Shown: one piece after another, positions 53,966-64,000 of the stretch | How the letters are laid out: each line of letters begins with the position of its first letter | How positions within the stretch are numbered: position 1 is the stretch's first letter | Assembly: GCA_964017185.1 (NCBI GenBank) | Contig: OZ024879.1 | Location: 43,717,883-43,781,882 of the forward strand | Length of the DNA: 64,000 nucleotides | Origin: Rugalucina vietnamica | Lineage: Eukaryota > Mollusca > Bivalvia > Lucinida > Lucinidae | Reading direction: 5' to 3' | Position numbers and translations under genes: made by a program | The notes under the pieces: generated by a model | Database searches by the model: none | The model's input: only the letters and a program-made list of their open reading frames with translations | Told to the model about the DNA's origin: nothing

Positions 53966-55927
53966 TAGACGGTTGAAAGATCAGACAAGACTACCTAGTA
54001 GCTAGTGTCATTTCGATAATGTGGCATTGCAACGGATAACCGTCCGTAATTCAAACATAATCTTCCATTTAAAAGCTTAAGCAATGGCTCGTCTTACATT
54101 TGACTTATCCAAGTACACAATCGGAATGTAATTGTCCAAGACACGGCATTCTCAAATTTCCGACTTTTATATGTTTAACGGATTTACATATACATCTATT
54201 CCTATTAAGAGCTTATGTAGACATTTATAGTAATAGGGGAAAACGTCTCTGCAAATTATCTTTATATGCGGTCATGGTTAGAGTTTGGAAGGCCGTTCTT
54301 ATGTTTTCTCATCTCGTGTTTACCTTGTGATCGTTCGTCTCTCAGTAATGAGAAATATCATAAACTGATCAAAATAAGTTTATTCCTACTATATAATTGT
54401 CGGCTATTTTTAAATGTGGGGGATATTTCTTAATTTGTGTTATGTAGCAAATGAGCAACACATTAAAGAAAAGGTTTACGGCAAAAGTTTACTTAAAATG
54501 GGCTTGACGTCGTTAAACGCCATTTTATCCATATTTATACCTTTCAAGTGCCCACGTTTTTAGTGCAATCACATTTAACCAAAATTGCTTTAAATCATTT
54601 GTTTGGTGTCAGTGAAGCAGGAATCCGCTCAAACTTTTGCAATTTGTTTCATTAGACAATCGTGAGACACTACGTTATTCTGACGTTTATTTGCCTTATT
54701 TCTCAATGTGCCCCTACACGTTCAAAACTTCTCAGTTTAGAAACTTTCTGTCTGAATGCCTCTTCTCTGTATCAAGAGCTTCTGATTATGACAAAACTTT
54801 CGTCTGTATAATTTTGGACAGTCTAATGAATAAGAAAACCGTGCATAATTTTGCGTGACTGACGTTCGTTTACGCTGAAATGAATCAAATCTCAATCACT
54901 GCATTTCAAAAGAGACATAATCGAAATTGTTAAAGTTGTGTTAAAATCACAAACTGACGTTCTCAATAAAGAATACAGACAATACGCTTAACGTCAGCTT
55001 TGACGTTTCGGTCACGTTATGCGGAAATCAACGTTTTTTCGCTAGCTTAATCAAATATTTGGACACTGTTTAATGATTCAAATGACCAAAGAAAGTACTA
55101 AATGAATTTACCGTTGACCTAAACCAAAATGATTTCCATCTTCGGTTCTTAACCGAAATGATGACCTTTTCAGTCACTACCATTTGACGCCATTTGTAGC
55201 GCGTACACTGATTTATTTGCACCAAATCTCAAGCGGAAATAAACCTTTACCATGTACTAATTTGTGTTTAACATAGAGATGGCATTTTTAAGCGTAAATG
55301 CCGATCTAATGCTTGCTGAAAAGTCATGCTTTTTAGCAGTTCCATGTGTGAATTTTCATAGTGACCCCCACTTGGAACCAGGGTCGATAGGTATCATCTC
55401 GGCCTATCGTTTGCCGTTATCTTCGTGTAACAATAATCCGGAGGGATGACATTAACTTTCTGAGAGGGAGAATCTGCTCCAGGTGTGAAATATCTCACAA
55501 TATTGTAAAAAAACATTATAGTAGGAATAAACTTATTTTGATCAGTATATTTCATAAAACATTTCTTTGATCGTGTGCGATTGGGCATTCTTTAGAGGCT
55601 ATTCTATATCTCAGCTGCCGGTTGCAAGTAGGGTAGGTCAATGGCTGCAACAAAACATATTTGGTTTAGAACATAGAAATGCGCGACAACAACGTGAGCA
55701 AAGGACAGATAATTTAGATCGCTGGATTTAGTAAAAAGTAAGATGGACATATAGTCAAGTCCTTTTGTCGTAATTGTCATTTTTGACACTGCCCAGACAG
55801 TAATTCCAGTAATGCTTCCTTAAGTCGCCATAATACTATAGAAAATGCAAACAAAAGTACAGAACTGGTCCCAAGTGACAGACCTAATCAGGATTACATT
55901 CGTCTAAATTGGCCGTTGATGACTGCT
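53966..55927. other. No gene recognised; one long-range inverted repeat
   Basis: Short frames only (54637-54858 and 55264-55449 are the longest plus-strand ones, unrecognised). A 28-base inverted repeat TGATCAAAATAAGTTTATTC... lies at 54366-54393 and 55517-55544. A related piece is at 31382. Confidence 0.45.
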
Positions 55928-55930
55928 TTC

Positions 55931-56618
55931 CGACAGTAATTACGAATTCTAGAATTTAAGTTAACGGTAATGCCAGTCTTTCCAGACGAATTGGCGCGGG
56001 TTATATAAACAAAACACAATGCGCAGCAAAATGAACAACAGATCCGCAGACGTCTGTACAATATGATGCAGCTACGATTAGTCTCGATCGTTTGGGGACT
56101 GAGATTGCCTGATAAGTTTTTTGTATCTGTTCGGGTAACTGAGTGGCCGCTTATTGGGAAAATAGCTGCTCTGCATGTATTTAGCCCGTCTACCTCTCCG
56201 TTGGACTCCTCACCTTTGATTGTTTGTTAAGCGATTACTTTACTGACCATTGTTGTGATTTTCCTAAATGTTTCCGACAGTAATTACGAATTCTAGAATT
56301 TAAGTTAACGGTAATGCCAGTCTTTCCAGACGAATTGGCGCGGGTTATATAAACAAAACACAATGCGCAGCAAAATGAACAACAGATCCGCAGACGTCTG
56401 TACAATATGATGCAGCTACGATTAGTCTCGATCGTTTGGGGACTGAGATTGCCTGATAAGTTTTTTGTATCTGTTCGGGTAACTGAGTGGCCGCTTATTG
56501 GGAAAATAGCTGCTCTGCATGTATTTAGCCCGTCTACCTCTCCGTTGGACTCCTCACCTTTGATTGTTTGTTAAGCGATTACTTTACTGACCATTGTTGT
56601 GATTTTCCTAAATGTTTC
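55931..56618 (+). repeat. Exact 344-bp tandem duplication
   Basis: The copies 55931-56274 and 56275-56618 are identical as read, starting CGACAGTAATTACGAATTCT. Each contains a piece of family C (GGGTAACTGAGTGGCCGC, then TTATTGGGAAAATAGCTGCT). The preceding TTTC is also shared. Confidence 0.92.
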
Positions 56619-57250
56619 CTATTTATCTGTTTACTCTGTCTAACTCTCTGTTGAACTCTGTTGTATTGGGTGGATGCTAGCCAAATGACCACCTTGTTGG
56701 GAAAGAGCTGGCCATCTACTCTTTATGCGCGTTTTAACATTTTTGTGATGTTATTTGCTGTATTTTTTTCCCGCCTGGTGTATAAGTTTTATCTTAAATT
56801 TAATTGCATTAATGTCTGTGCCTTATATTCTTACTTAACATATCAGGGCTCTTGTGTTTCTGCTGTGTAGCGGCCTTTAAAAGTCTCCCCATACATGCAA
56901 TTAATGCTCTAAATTTTTCAATCCTCAGGAAGGCTATACAGTTATTTTAACTGGTCGTTCTTTGACGATACATTCATGTTTCCTATTTATCTATGTAGTC
57001 TGTCTACCTTTTCATTTGACTCACATCTTTGTGTTGGCCTGATGCTGCATTGTTGGGAAAGAGCTACTCATCTTATTTTGCATGCGTGTTGTAACAGTTT
57101 GATGCTTTGTGCTTTACTTTCCCGTCTGTTGTCTTGGTTTGGATTTTAAACTTAATTTATCACTTCCTGTGCCTCCTATTCTTACTTTCTTATTCTGAGA
57201 ACCTTTACCATTTTAATCTGTGAATTTTGCAAATTCTTGTAATTTTGATA
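56619..57250 (+). repeat. Two diverged ~360 bp direct repeats related to family C
   Basis: CTATTTATCTGTTTACTCTG (56619) and CTATTTATCTATGTAGTCTG (about 56981) start matching segments. Each continues with TTGTTGGGAAAGAGCT, a GCGTTTTAACA or GCGTGTTGTAACA motif, TTTCCCGYCTG and TTCTTACTTNNTTA. They are more diverged than the exact duplication to the left. Confidence 0.55.
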
Positions 57251-57262
57251 GATACCTACACA

Positions 57263-57668
57263 GTCTGCATGTTTAGTAATTAACCCAATCATGGTTGATA
57301 AATATGTTGCCTTTTTAACTGCACACGGTGGGTCGGGCGTCATACTCTATGATGACCCCGACAAAGCTATTCATTTTAGTTGGTTTGGGTCGGAGCTCTT
57401 CTTGTCTGTTGCTCGGCCCACAGGGGTTCAACTGGTGATTTTCTTTTGCTACGGATTTTCAGTAAGTAATTGGGCGTCCAGGGATCTCCATCGTCGGGCA
57501 GCTTCCTGAATCCGTGAGTCCTCGTTTTTGATTAATTATGGTGGTTATCATGATTTATTTGTTTGTCCTTTGTGATTCATTGACTAGTTAGAGATTCACC
57601 ACAAGTACCAAATAACTGACTAAATGTTGTGGACCATTGCCGAAACTGAAGGTGAAGTTATGGCCATG
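57263..57668 (+). mobile_element. Family C retroelement copy, left part
   Basis: TCTGCATGTTTAGTAATTAA, CATGGTTGATAAATATG, GTCGGGCGTCATACTCTATG, GGATCTCCATCGTCGGGC and ACTGACTAAATGTTGTGGAC. Split by the TA-flanked element at 57671. The right part is 58667-58975. Confidence 0.8.
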
Positions 57669-57670
57669 TA

Positions 57671-58664
57671 CAGCTCCGTTTCAAAAGTTTAGTACATACC
57701 GATTTGTTTCATAAGTAATGGCATAGCAGTACTCGTACTTGAAGTTTGGCCAAATTTGAATGGGTGTCTGCAGATTTGAACGGATTTCGCTAAGTCAATC
57801 CTAATACATAGAATTAACCACTGATTGTAACATTGTAGATTTTGATCGATTTATAAATAGATAATAACACATAAAATATGATAAACGAAATGACATAACT
57901 TGTTTGACACAAATAACAATGTTAACATTGGTTTCTCACATTACAGGAAAGTTTGAACTAAAACTTTATTATTCCAATCAAATGACAGAGCGTCCAGTAG
58001 ACTACATCTTACATAATATTTGGTCTACTCAATGTACAGTCGAGGTTATTGAAGCTTGAATCTGGCATCCTACTAGACTTCCTTACCATGTTTGGACTGT
58101 CGTTTCGCCTTTTTGTGTCCCGGTACCTTTTCGAGCGGCTTTCTTCGGATCAAATATTTATATTCAACTGTTTAAGCAGCGTTATTTGTAAATACAAACG
58201 ATTGCATGTGTAATTATGCATCAAAATTTGACTGATTGTATAATTTTGTGTACCATGGCTACGATGGTGCAATATTTCAAGCTTCAATAAATTTGAATAT
58301 ACACAGGGTAGACCAAATATTATGTTAGGTGTAGTATGCCGATTGATATACCAATTTAATGATATAAACTGTTTTTGGTTAAAACTTTCTTGAAGTGTAT
58401 GAAATCAATGTTAAAGTTTATATTTGTATCTCAGAAGTTATAATATTTTGCTTGACATTTTAATGTGTTACTTTTTATAAATCAATCGATTAAAATCTAA
58501 AATGTTACAATCAGTGAATAGTTTTATGTATTACGTTTGACATAGCGAAATCCGTTCAAATCTGCAAACACTCAATAACATTTGGCCAAGCTTCAAGTAC
58601 TGGTACTGCTATGCCATTATTTATGAAACAAATCGATATGTACTAAACTTTTGAAACGGAGCTG
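57671..58664. mobile_element. TA-flanked foldback DNA element, 994 bp
   Basis: CAGCTCCGTTTCAAAAGTTT at the left and its inverse at the right lie between TA at 57669-57670 and 58665-58666. The inverted repeats extend, with mismatches, about 390-400 bases on each side (TGGCATAGCAGTAC; GATTTGAACGGATTTCGCTA; CATAATATTTGGTCTAC near the inner end), leaving a centre of about 200 bases. The empty site is visible in the family C copy at 7413 (GGCCATGTAAAACCGG). No transposase. Tc1/mariner-type by its TA duplication. Confidence 0.9.
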
Positions 58665-58666
58665 TA

Positions 58667-58975
58667 AAACTAGTTTAAGCCCGCCAGAATTTTATATTAC
58701 TGATCGTTCCAAGGCGATACTTCTGTTGTGGTTATTCATGTTTTATGTCTTGGTGTTGAATTTTGTGCTGTCTGCACCTTATGTGCGTTTTCATACTTTA
58801 GAAAGGTTTGGGTAAATGAGTGGCCACCTATTGGGAAATAGCTGCTCACTCGGCTTAAATTATGTTTACTTAGTATAAGTACCTAATTGTCAATTTTGTT
58901 TTTCCCACCTCGGTTTTTGGAGTGTGACTTTCTTCCTGATTGCTCCATTTCCTATCATTGCCTACTTGTACCTTT
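58667..58975 (+). mobile_element. Family C retroelement copy, right part
   Basis: AACTAGTTTAAGCCCGCCAG, GATCGTTCCAAGGCGATAC, CACCTATTGGGAAATAGCTG and CCTACTTGTACCTTT. Continues the copy that begins at 57263. Confidence 0.8.
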
Positions 58976-60771
58976 AAATTGCTAATGGTTTACAGACATA
59001 TTATAGGCTGTAATATAATATTTACAGACATAATAAATTGCATGTTTTCGTGTTCTTGACAACGTCGTTATTTTACCATTTAAAATAAATTTCGTTTTAT
59101 AACCCGCTATGATCATTGTTTTCATGTCTGGCTGAAATATGTAAACTAATTACTCAAGTAAAGAGACTTGAACAAAAATGGGATGGAATTACTTTGAAAA
59201 TGTTTGGAGTCTGAGACCTTTATACACTAAAAGAAAGTTATAATAGGCCGCCATATATTTTTTCGTCTAGTTCAGAAAGTAAAATACAATCAATTAAAAT
59301 TCATGATCATATGAATAAACCAATATTTAGCAGTGGCTCTGTGAGTTTCTGCATTCCAAAATGCATGATACTTCTCACACAGACGAAGCATGAGTAAAGG
59401 TACCCTCATTTCAAAAAGTCACACTTTATTAACATCAAATTAAATGTCATATTAATACGCTGTGTTATACATTTTAATTTATTTGAAAATGTTACTGACT
59501 GCCATGACGTAAGAAAAAATCAAATCAAACATGATTTTCGTTTCTGTTTGGTAAATGCAAGAAGACAACAACATGAATAATTCAGCTTTTTGCATGCAAA
59601 CTTTGTTCTTCTTCTAATGCGTTATTATCAGAAGCACGGCATTGAAATTTTCAGCGACTGTTTATGTATAATACTTGACTCTGATAAATTTTGAACATTT
59701 AAAAAAATCGTCCATAGATTTTGTTATTTTGTTCGTTAAAATTTCGGCATTGAAACCGGAAGTGTGCGACAGTCATGACCTGTTTGTCCTCAAAAATCGT
59801 ATAATACAGATCTTTCGAGCCGGGCATGTCTCTCATTTCCATGACTCATGAAGTGAATTAAACAGGGGTTAACATGTTTAAGAAGCACATTGTTAAATTT
59901 TCCTAAAATCTTGAAAATAGCGATTTTTTTTTTAAAAAATGCATAAAAAATTTACTAGTAGGGAAAATTCGAATTTTTGATCTTAAGGGCCACTTTGATG
60001 ACACCCGTTCCTCATTTCAATAAATTTTGTGCTTTAACCAATTTTTATTTAAAACATTGATTTTTGCACTTTTTGACACCAAAAACGCTTTTAGTGAAAG
60101 AAAAGTATTACTGAACACTTTGCAACTTTACTTACTTGAGAGACACGTCTTTAGGCAAAACGATCATGTAATTTTGAACATGGCTTAGAAAACAAAAATG
60201 AGCTTGAAAAGTGGCCTCTTATACCTTTCATTCAGTGTATGTACCCATTATCTCTGTTTTGAGTAATTATAAGACCAATATCAAAATTGGTGAACTTAAG
60301 AAAAATCTGTTATTGACACTCTTAATCCAAAACTGTCAACAGGGACATACTTCCCGATTCTTATTTTATACTTTACAGTGAAAACCAATGTATATCAAAA
60401 CTTGATAATATTGGGTTTTTCATTGATATGATATTTCACTGATATCAAATCTCACTGATATCAAAAGTCACTAGTGACTGATATCAGCCTATATCTTCAC
60501 TGTAGATTTTGGATTAGTTCTGACGTTTCCATTTACTTGACGTCATTAAATGTGTCTCACTTCAGAAATTCAAACGCTTATAACTCCGTTATTTATGAAC
60601 GAAAACATATAGTATTGGTATTCATTTTCTTAGTTAGAACGTAAGGAACAATGTGGTACCAAAATTATTTGTGTTTCGAAAAATTTATTTTTTTTTTGCA
60701 TTTTTACCACCTGCCTTGTGAATTGCAAAATGCCCGTTGTATAAAATAAAAAGAAAATTTTCTTTTTTTCC
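58976..60771. other. No gene recognised; one small TA-flanked palindromic element
   Basis: AT-rich DNA without significant open frames. A candidate 127-base MITE lies at 60376-60502: CAGTGAAAAC...CTTCACTG between TA pairs, with internal TGATATCA repeats. Confidence 0.45.
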
Positions 60772-60864
60772 GGTGAATACCAAATACATTTCATCTTGTG
60801 AGTTGAAAACATAACGAACTCTGATGTTTTCAACTCACTCGATGAAATATATTTGGCATTCACC
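60772..60864. repeat. Long hairpin, ~42-bp arms
   Basis: GGTGAATACCAAATACATTT... faces ...AAATATATTTGGCATTCACC around the loop AACGAACTCTG, with only a few mismatches. The inner arm includes GAGTTGAAAACAT and ATGTTTTCAACTC. Confidence 0.85.
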
Positions 60865-61303
60865 TCAAAAAAGCAAATATCCTCTATTTATTCTCCTTTG
60901 ACATGGTTGTTTCAGCTTCATCAGACGCGGGGACGGAGCCACCATTTACTGAGTGCTGAACATTACTGTAGAGAGCTAAACATTTCTTGCATAAAGACAC
61001 TTTACTACAGAGGTATATAGTTATCGAACCTCGAATCCATCGCTTTTAAGTGCTGCACAACGCCGCCGCGCTGCACATAAATACGCAACATACTTTTAGG
61101 CCTCGAAATATGTTTCTGAGGTTGAACGGAAACCTTGTACGGTTACAGCTGTGATCACAATGCAGATAATCGTATTGTAACCAATAAACATACGAATATC
61201 TGAGTCGTGTTCACGTCTGTCCTTGAGGTTCCCGTACAACATCAGAAAATATTGCGAGTCCTAAACGTCTATGCGTATTTTGAGGCACGCGGCGGCCTAG
61301 TCA

Positions 61304-61580
61304 TCATGAAAACATGTCCGTGTAATGTATACCCCCTTGAACCCCACTTTAATATAGCAAAACTGGGGTATGCAGGGGTATGCCTATTTTTCTTATTTTT
61401 GCTCCAAAACATAGATTGTGGGTACTCGTTAGAACCGCCTCGGCGAGGCGGTTCTAACTTGTACCAACAATCTATGTTTTGAGCAAAAATAAGGAAAATA
61501 ACAAAAAAATTCAGTTGAAAATTTTCAATTTTTAAAGATAAAAAAATCTCTGTATATTGCATGGGCATGTTTTCGTAATG
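61304..61580 (+). mobile_element. Family E MITE, complete
   Basis: Left end CATGAAAACATGTCCGTG and right end GGGCATGTTTTCGTAATG are inverted. AACTGGGGTATGCAGGGGTA precedes the palindrome AACATAGATTGTGGGTAC ... GAACCGCCTCGGCGAGGCGG ... ACAATCTATGTTTTGAGC. This is the clearest full-length copy. A 149-codon minus frame crossing it is a by-product. Confidence 0.88.
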
Positions 61581-61899
61581 GGTAAAGTATAGCATTTTAA
61601 AGTGATGAGTCCTGGGTTCGATACCTACCTCTGTCTTGAGGTGTCCTTGTGAGGAAATGTTTAGCTCCCTACAATAGTGTTCAGCGCCCAGAACGTCCAA
61701 ACATGACAGAAAACACATACCTTCAAGTCATAAGAACCAAACTGCCTCTTTATAGCCTTAGAATCCACATCCTCCTTATCATTACAAAATAGTCTTGTAA
61801 AATGAAATTAATAAAACAATATCACTATATTTACAAAGATAAATCTCAGAATATCTGCGAGGCAGACAGACAAAGACCTTCTGTCAGTCTTAATTTCAG
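61581..61899. other. No gene recognised
   Basis: No open frame, repeat or RNA signature that I can support. Confidence 0.4.
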
Positions 61900-64000
61900 T
61901 GAGAACATTAAATAGTTTAGGCTATTCAAGCCTCTTCAGTGACCCTTCAGATTTGGCAACACACAATGTCAACAAAGTGAACGCGGCATTTCTCAACTTG
62001 TTATACGTATTAGACACAATCTTCAGAAACAGCACAGAAGAAGAGAATAGATATGAACAACATAAAAATGTTTCAGTTTTTTTTTGCGAATAGCGAAATT
62101 CAATGGTTTTTCGCTTCATTGTACAATCCTTCATTGTCCAGTTCATGGTCGACGCTTCGACATATTTTATAACATGACAAAGATTTTAATAAAGGACACA
62201 ATTAAACTGAAATAAGATATTTACATAACGTAATGTCTTCTGGTTCCTTTAATAGAAAATGGAAGCAACCCTACATTTGAGTAGCTCATCATGGTTGCAA
62301 TTAAATATGAGATTGGAATATGAATTCTACTCTTACTTTTCTAATGAGCGATCGAGACTTTGCTTCCATTTTCTATTAAAAGGGATTGGAAACTAATGTA
62401 TGGCCGGTCGGAAAGTAGAGAAACCCACATATTTCCTATCGTTATTTCTAACATTAAGCAAGCGTAGGATCGCTTTACAGCATTCCTCTAGATCGAAATG
62501 TATACACTGAGACGGGATAGGCGACGGCTTTAATCTTTATCGCTCCTTGGAAGCTTTTAAATGATGTCTCATGCTCTTATATGTTAGATGTCAACCCATA
62601 TTCCAATTGCTTCCCGATTTCTTTAATTGTGATTGCTATCAGTAATCAATATACCATATAGGAAAGGCTAATGAATTGAACTGTTCAATTTAACGCTTAT
62701 TACACTAAATATACGGCATCAAGATACCCTGTGACTGATTAAGATAATACGGCATGGGAAGTTTTCATTTATCCCATCCTTAGCTTAGGTATCAGTCATC
62801 AAGATGCCCTATGATTGATTGAAATAACACACACGGGTGCAAATACTGCACATGAACGCGACTTTACTTTAGAAGCAATCTTCAGAAACAGAGCTAGAGA
62901 AGAGTTATTTAGATATAAACAACTTTATAAAAATGTTTCAGTATTTTTGCGAATAGCGAATGGTTTTTCGCTTCATCGTACAATACTTCAGACAATGTCC
63001 AGTTACTGGTCGCCATTTTGTCATACTTTATAACACGGCACAGATTGTGTTTACATTTTAATTATGAATCAGAAAATAGAAACAAGATAAAACTGAAATA
63101 AGATCTTTATATAACCTGCTGTGTTTTAGTTCCTTTAATAGAAAATGGAAGCAAAGTCTCGATTACTCATTAGAAAAGTAAGAGTAGAATACATACAGTT
63201 ATGCTAACAGTTATGTGGTGGTTCTTTTTGTTTTATGTCTTGGTGTTTAAAATTTTTTGTGCTGTTGGCGCCTTATGTATGTTTTCATATTTTTAGTTAA
63301 GTTAAGGTAACTGAGTGGCCACCTATTGGGAAAATAGCTGCTCATTCGGCTTACGATATGTTTCATGGTATAAGTACCTGATTGTTAGTTTGGTTTTTTC
63401 CCACCTCGGTTTTTGGAGTGAGAATCTTTTTCTGATTGCGCCTTTTCCTGATCTTTGCCTACTTGTACCTTTTTACATACAGTTATGCTAAGACGACAGG
63501 TAACGCCCTTGTTCACATGGAGTGCACTAGTGAGTGCACTAATCACTATCAAACATTGCAAGAAAAGTGTACTTTGTCGTGCACACCAAGTGCATTTACT
63601 GTTGTCTTTGGTGTTGGCACTACTGTATGTCAATATTCAACTAAACAGCAAGCTATTTAATACCTTTTCTTTTTCAGTACCGCCTTGGGAATAGAAAATA
63701 TGAATATTGGTCGGTTGGAAAGTAGAAACATCCACATATTTCCATTCGTTATTTCCTACATTTAGCAAGGACAGCGTCGCTTTACAGCATTCCTATACAC
63801 TAAGACGGGATAGGCTACGTGTTTAATCTTTATTGCTCCATTACTCGCAGAGTAATATATTAAATGTCATCACATATTTCATATGGTTCCCGATTTCTGG
63901 AATTGTGATTGCTAGTAGTAATCAATATTTACATTTTTATTGCAATCGCCCTAGATGAAAGTATCCTTCTTGATGTTCTTCATTTCCCCAATGAAAAAAA
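61900..64000 (+). repeat. Family D block 4, about two ~1.0 kb units
   Basis: CAATCTTCAGAAACAG, GCGAATAGCGAAATTC, TTTTTCGCTTCATTGTACAA, GCTTTACAGCATTCCT, TCAATTTAACGCTTATTACA, then again CAATCTTCAGAAACAG (about 62877), CCAGTTACTGGTCGCCATTT, GTGCACTAATCACTATC and GCTTTACAGCATTCCT (63780). A segment at 62262-62385 is inverted between CTTTAATAGAAAATGGAAGC and its complement. The block carries a family C insertion. Confidence 0.7.
63208..63474 (+). mobile_element. Family C copy with 17-bp target duplication
   Basis: A 267-base copy beginning CAGTTATGTGGTGGTTC and ending CCTACTTGTACCTTTT. ACATACAGTTATGCTAA occurs exactly at 63191-63207 and 63475-63491. A long, variable duplication plus 5' truncation is what target-primed reverse transcription produces. 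Confidence 0.9.

Noticed and set aside
61269..61718. 149-codon minus-strand frame
   Set aside because: It crosses a palindromic family E MITE. The equivalent frame is not open in other E copies.

Overview
The window looks like A+T-rich nuclear DNA of a eukaryote, most likely a marine invertebrate and plausibly a bivalve mollusc. The evidence is an absence of dense coding, two types of tRNA-derived SINE, non-LTR retrotransposon remnants, a BEL/Pao LTR element, a pogo-like DNA transposon and many hairpin-forming MITEs. The species cannot be fixed from the sequence alone. I found no convincing host protein-coding gene, no functional rRNA or tRNA gene, and no CRISPR array. The only recognisable protein-coding material belongs to transposable elements, and all of it is broken or truncated.

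Layout. 1-5.08 kb: mostly unique AT-rich DNA with short degenerate tandem repeats (2.7-3.6 kb and 3.9-4.7 kb). 5.08-29.33 kb: five head-to-tail diverged copies of a unit of about 3-6 kb (starts near 5077, 10262, 14574, 20672 and 26166). Each carries the same ordered landmarks: a hairpin MITE (family A), a palindromic MITE (family E), TTAA-flanked MITEs (families P1/P2), a minisatellite and more A elements. Because the units are paralogous, one unit often preserves the empty site of an insertion seen in another. 29.4-37.7 kb: a TA-flanked MITE (29475-30103), a decayed LINE reverse transcriptase (31804-33525) and an inverted pair of family C retroelement copies (33603-35699). 37.4-64 kb: a second repeat landscape built on a unit of about 1.0 kb (family D), interrupted by young insertions: a SINE (40999-41284), a complete pogo-like transposon (41478-44588), a gag-only BEL/Pao element with almost identical LTRs (47973-50389), a TA-flanked palindromic element (57671-58664) and several 5'-truncated family C copies.

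Family names A, C, D, E, F, P1 and P2 are my own labels. A: ~200-235 bp hairpin MITE ending GAGCC...GGCTC. C: 3'-anchored, 5'-truncated non-LTR-like retroelement whose 3' end reads CCTACTTGTACCTTTT. D: ~1 kb unit. E: ~270 bp MITE with ends near CATTACGAAAACATG and a ~95-nt central palindrome. F: ~300-400 bp repeat containing GTCGGGACGTTGCCTCC. P1/P2: TTAA-flanked MITEs.

The DNA works as a record of nested transposition, not as a set of cooperating genes. The best-supported points are the five-unit array with its unit-by-unit insertion history, the recently inserted pol-less BEL/Pao element, and several insertions whose target duplications and empty sites are both visible in this window.
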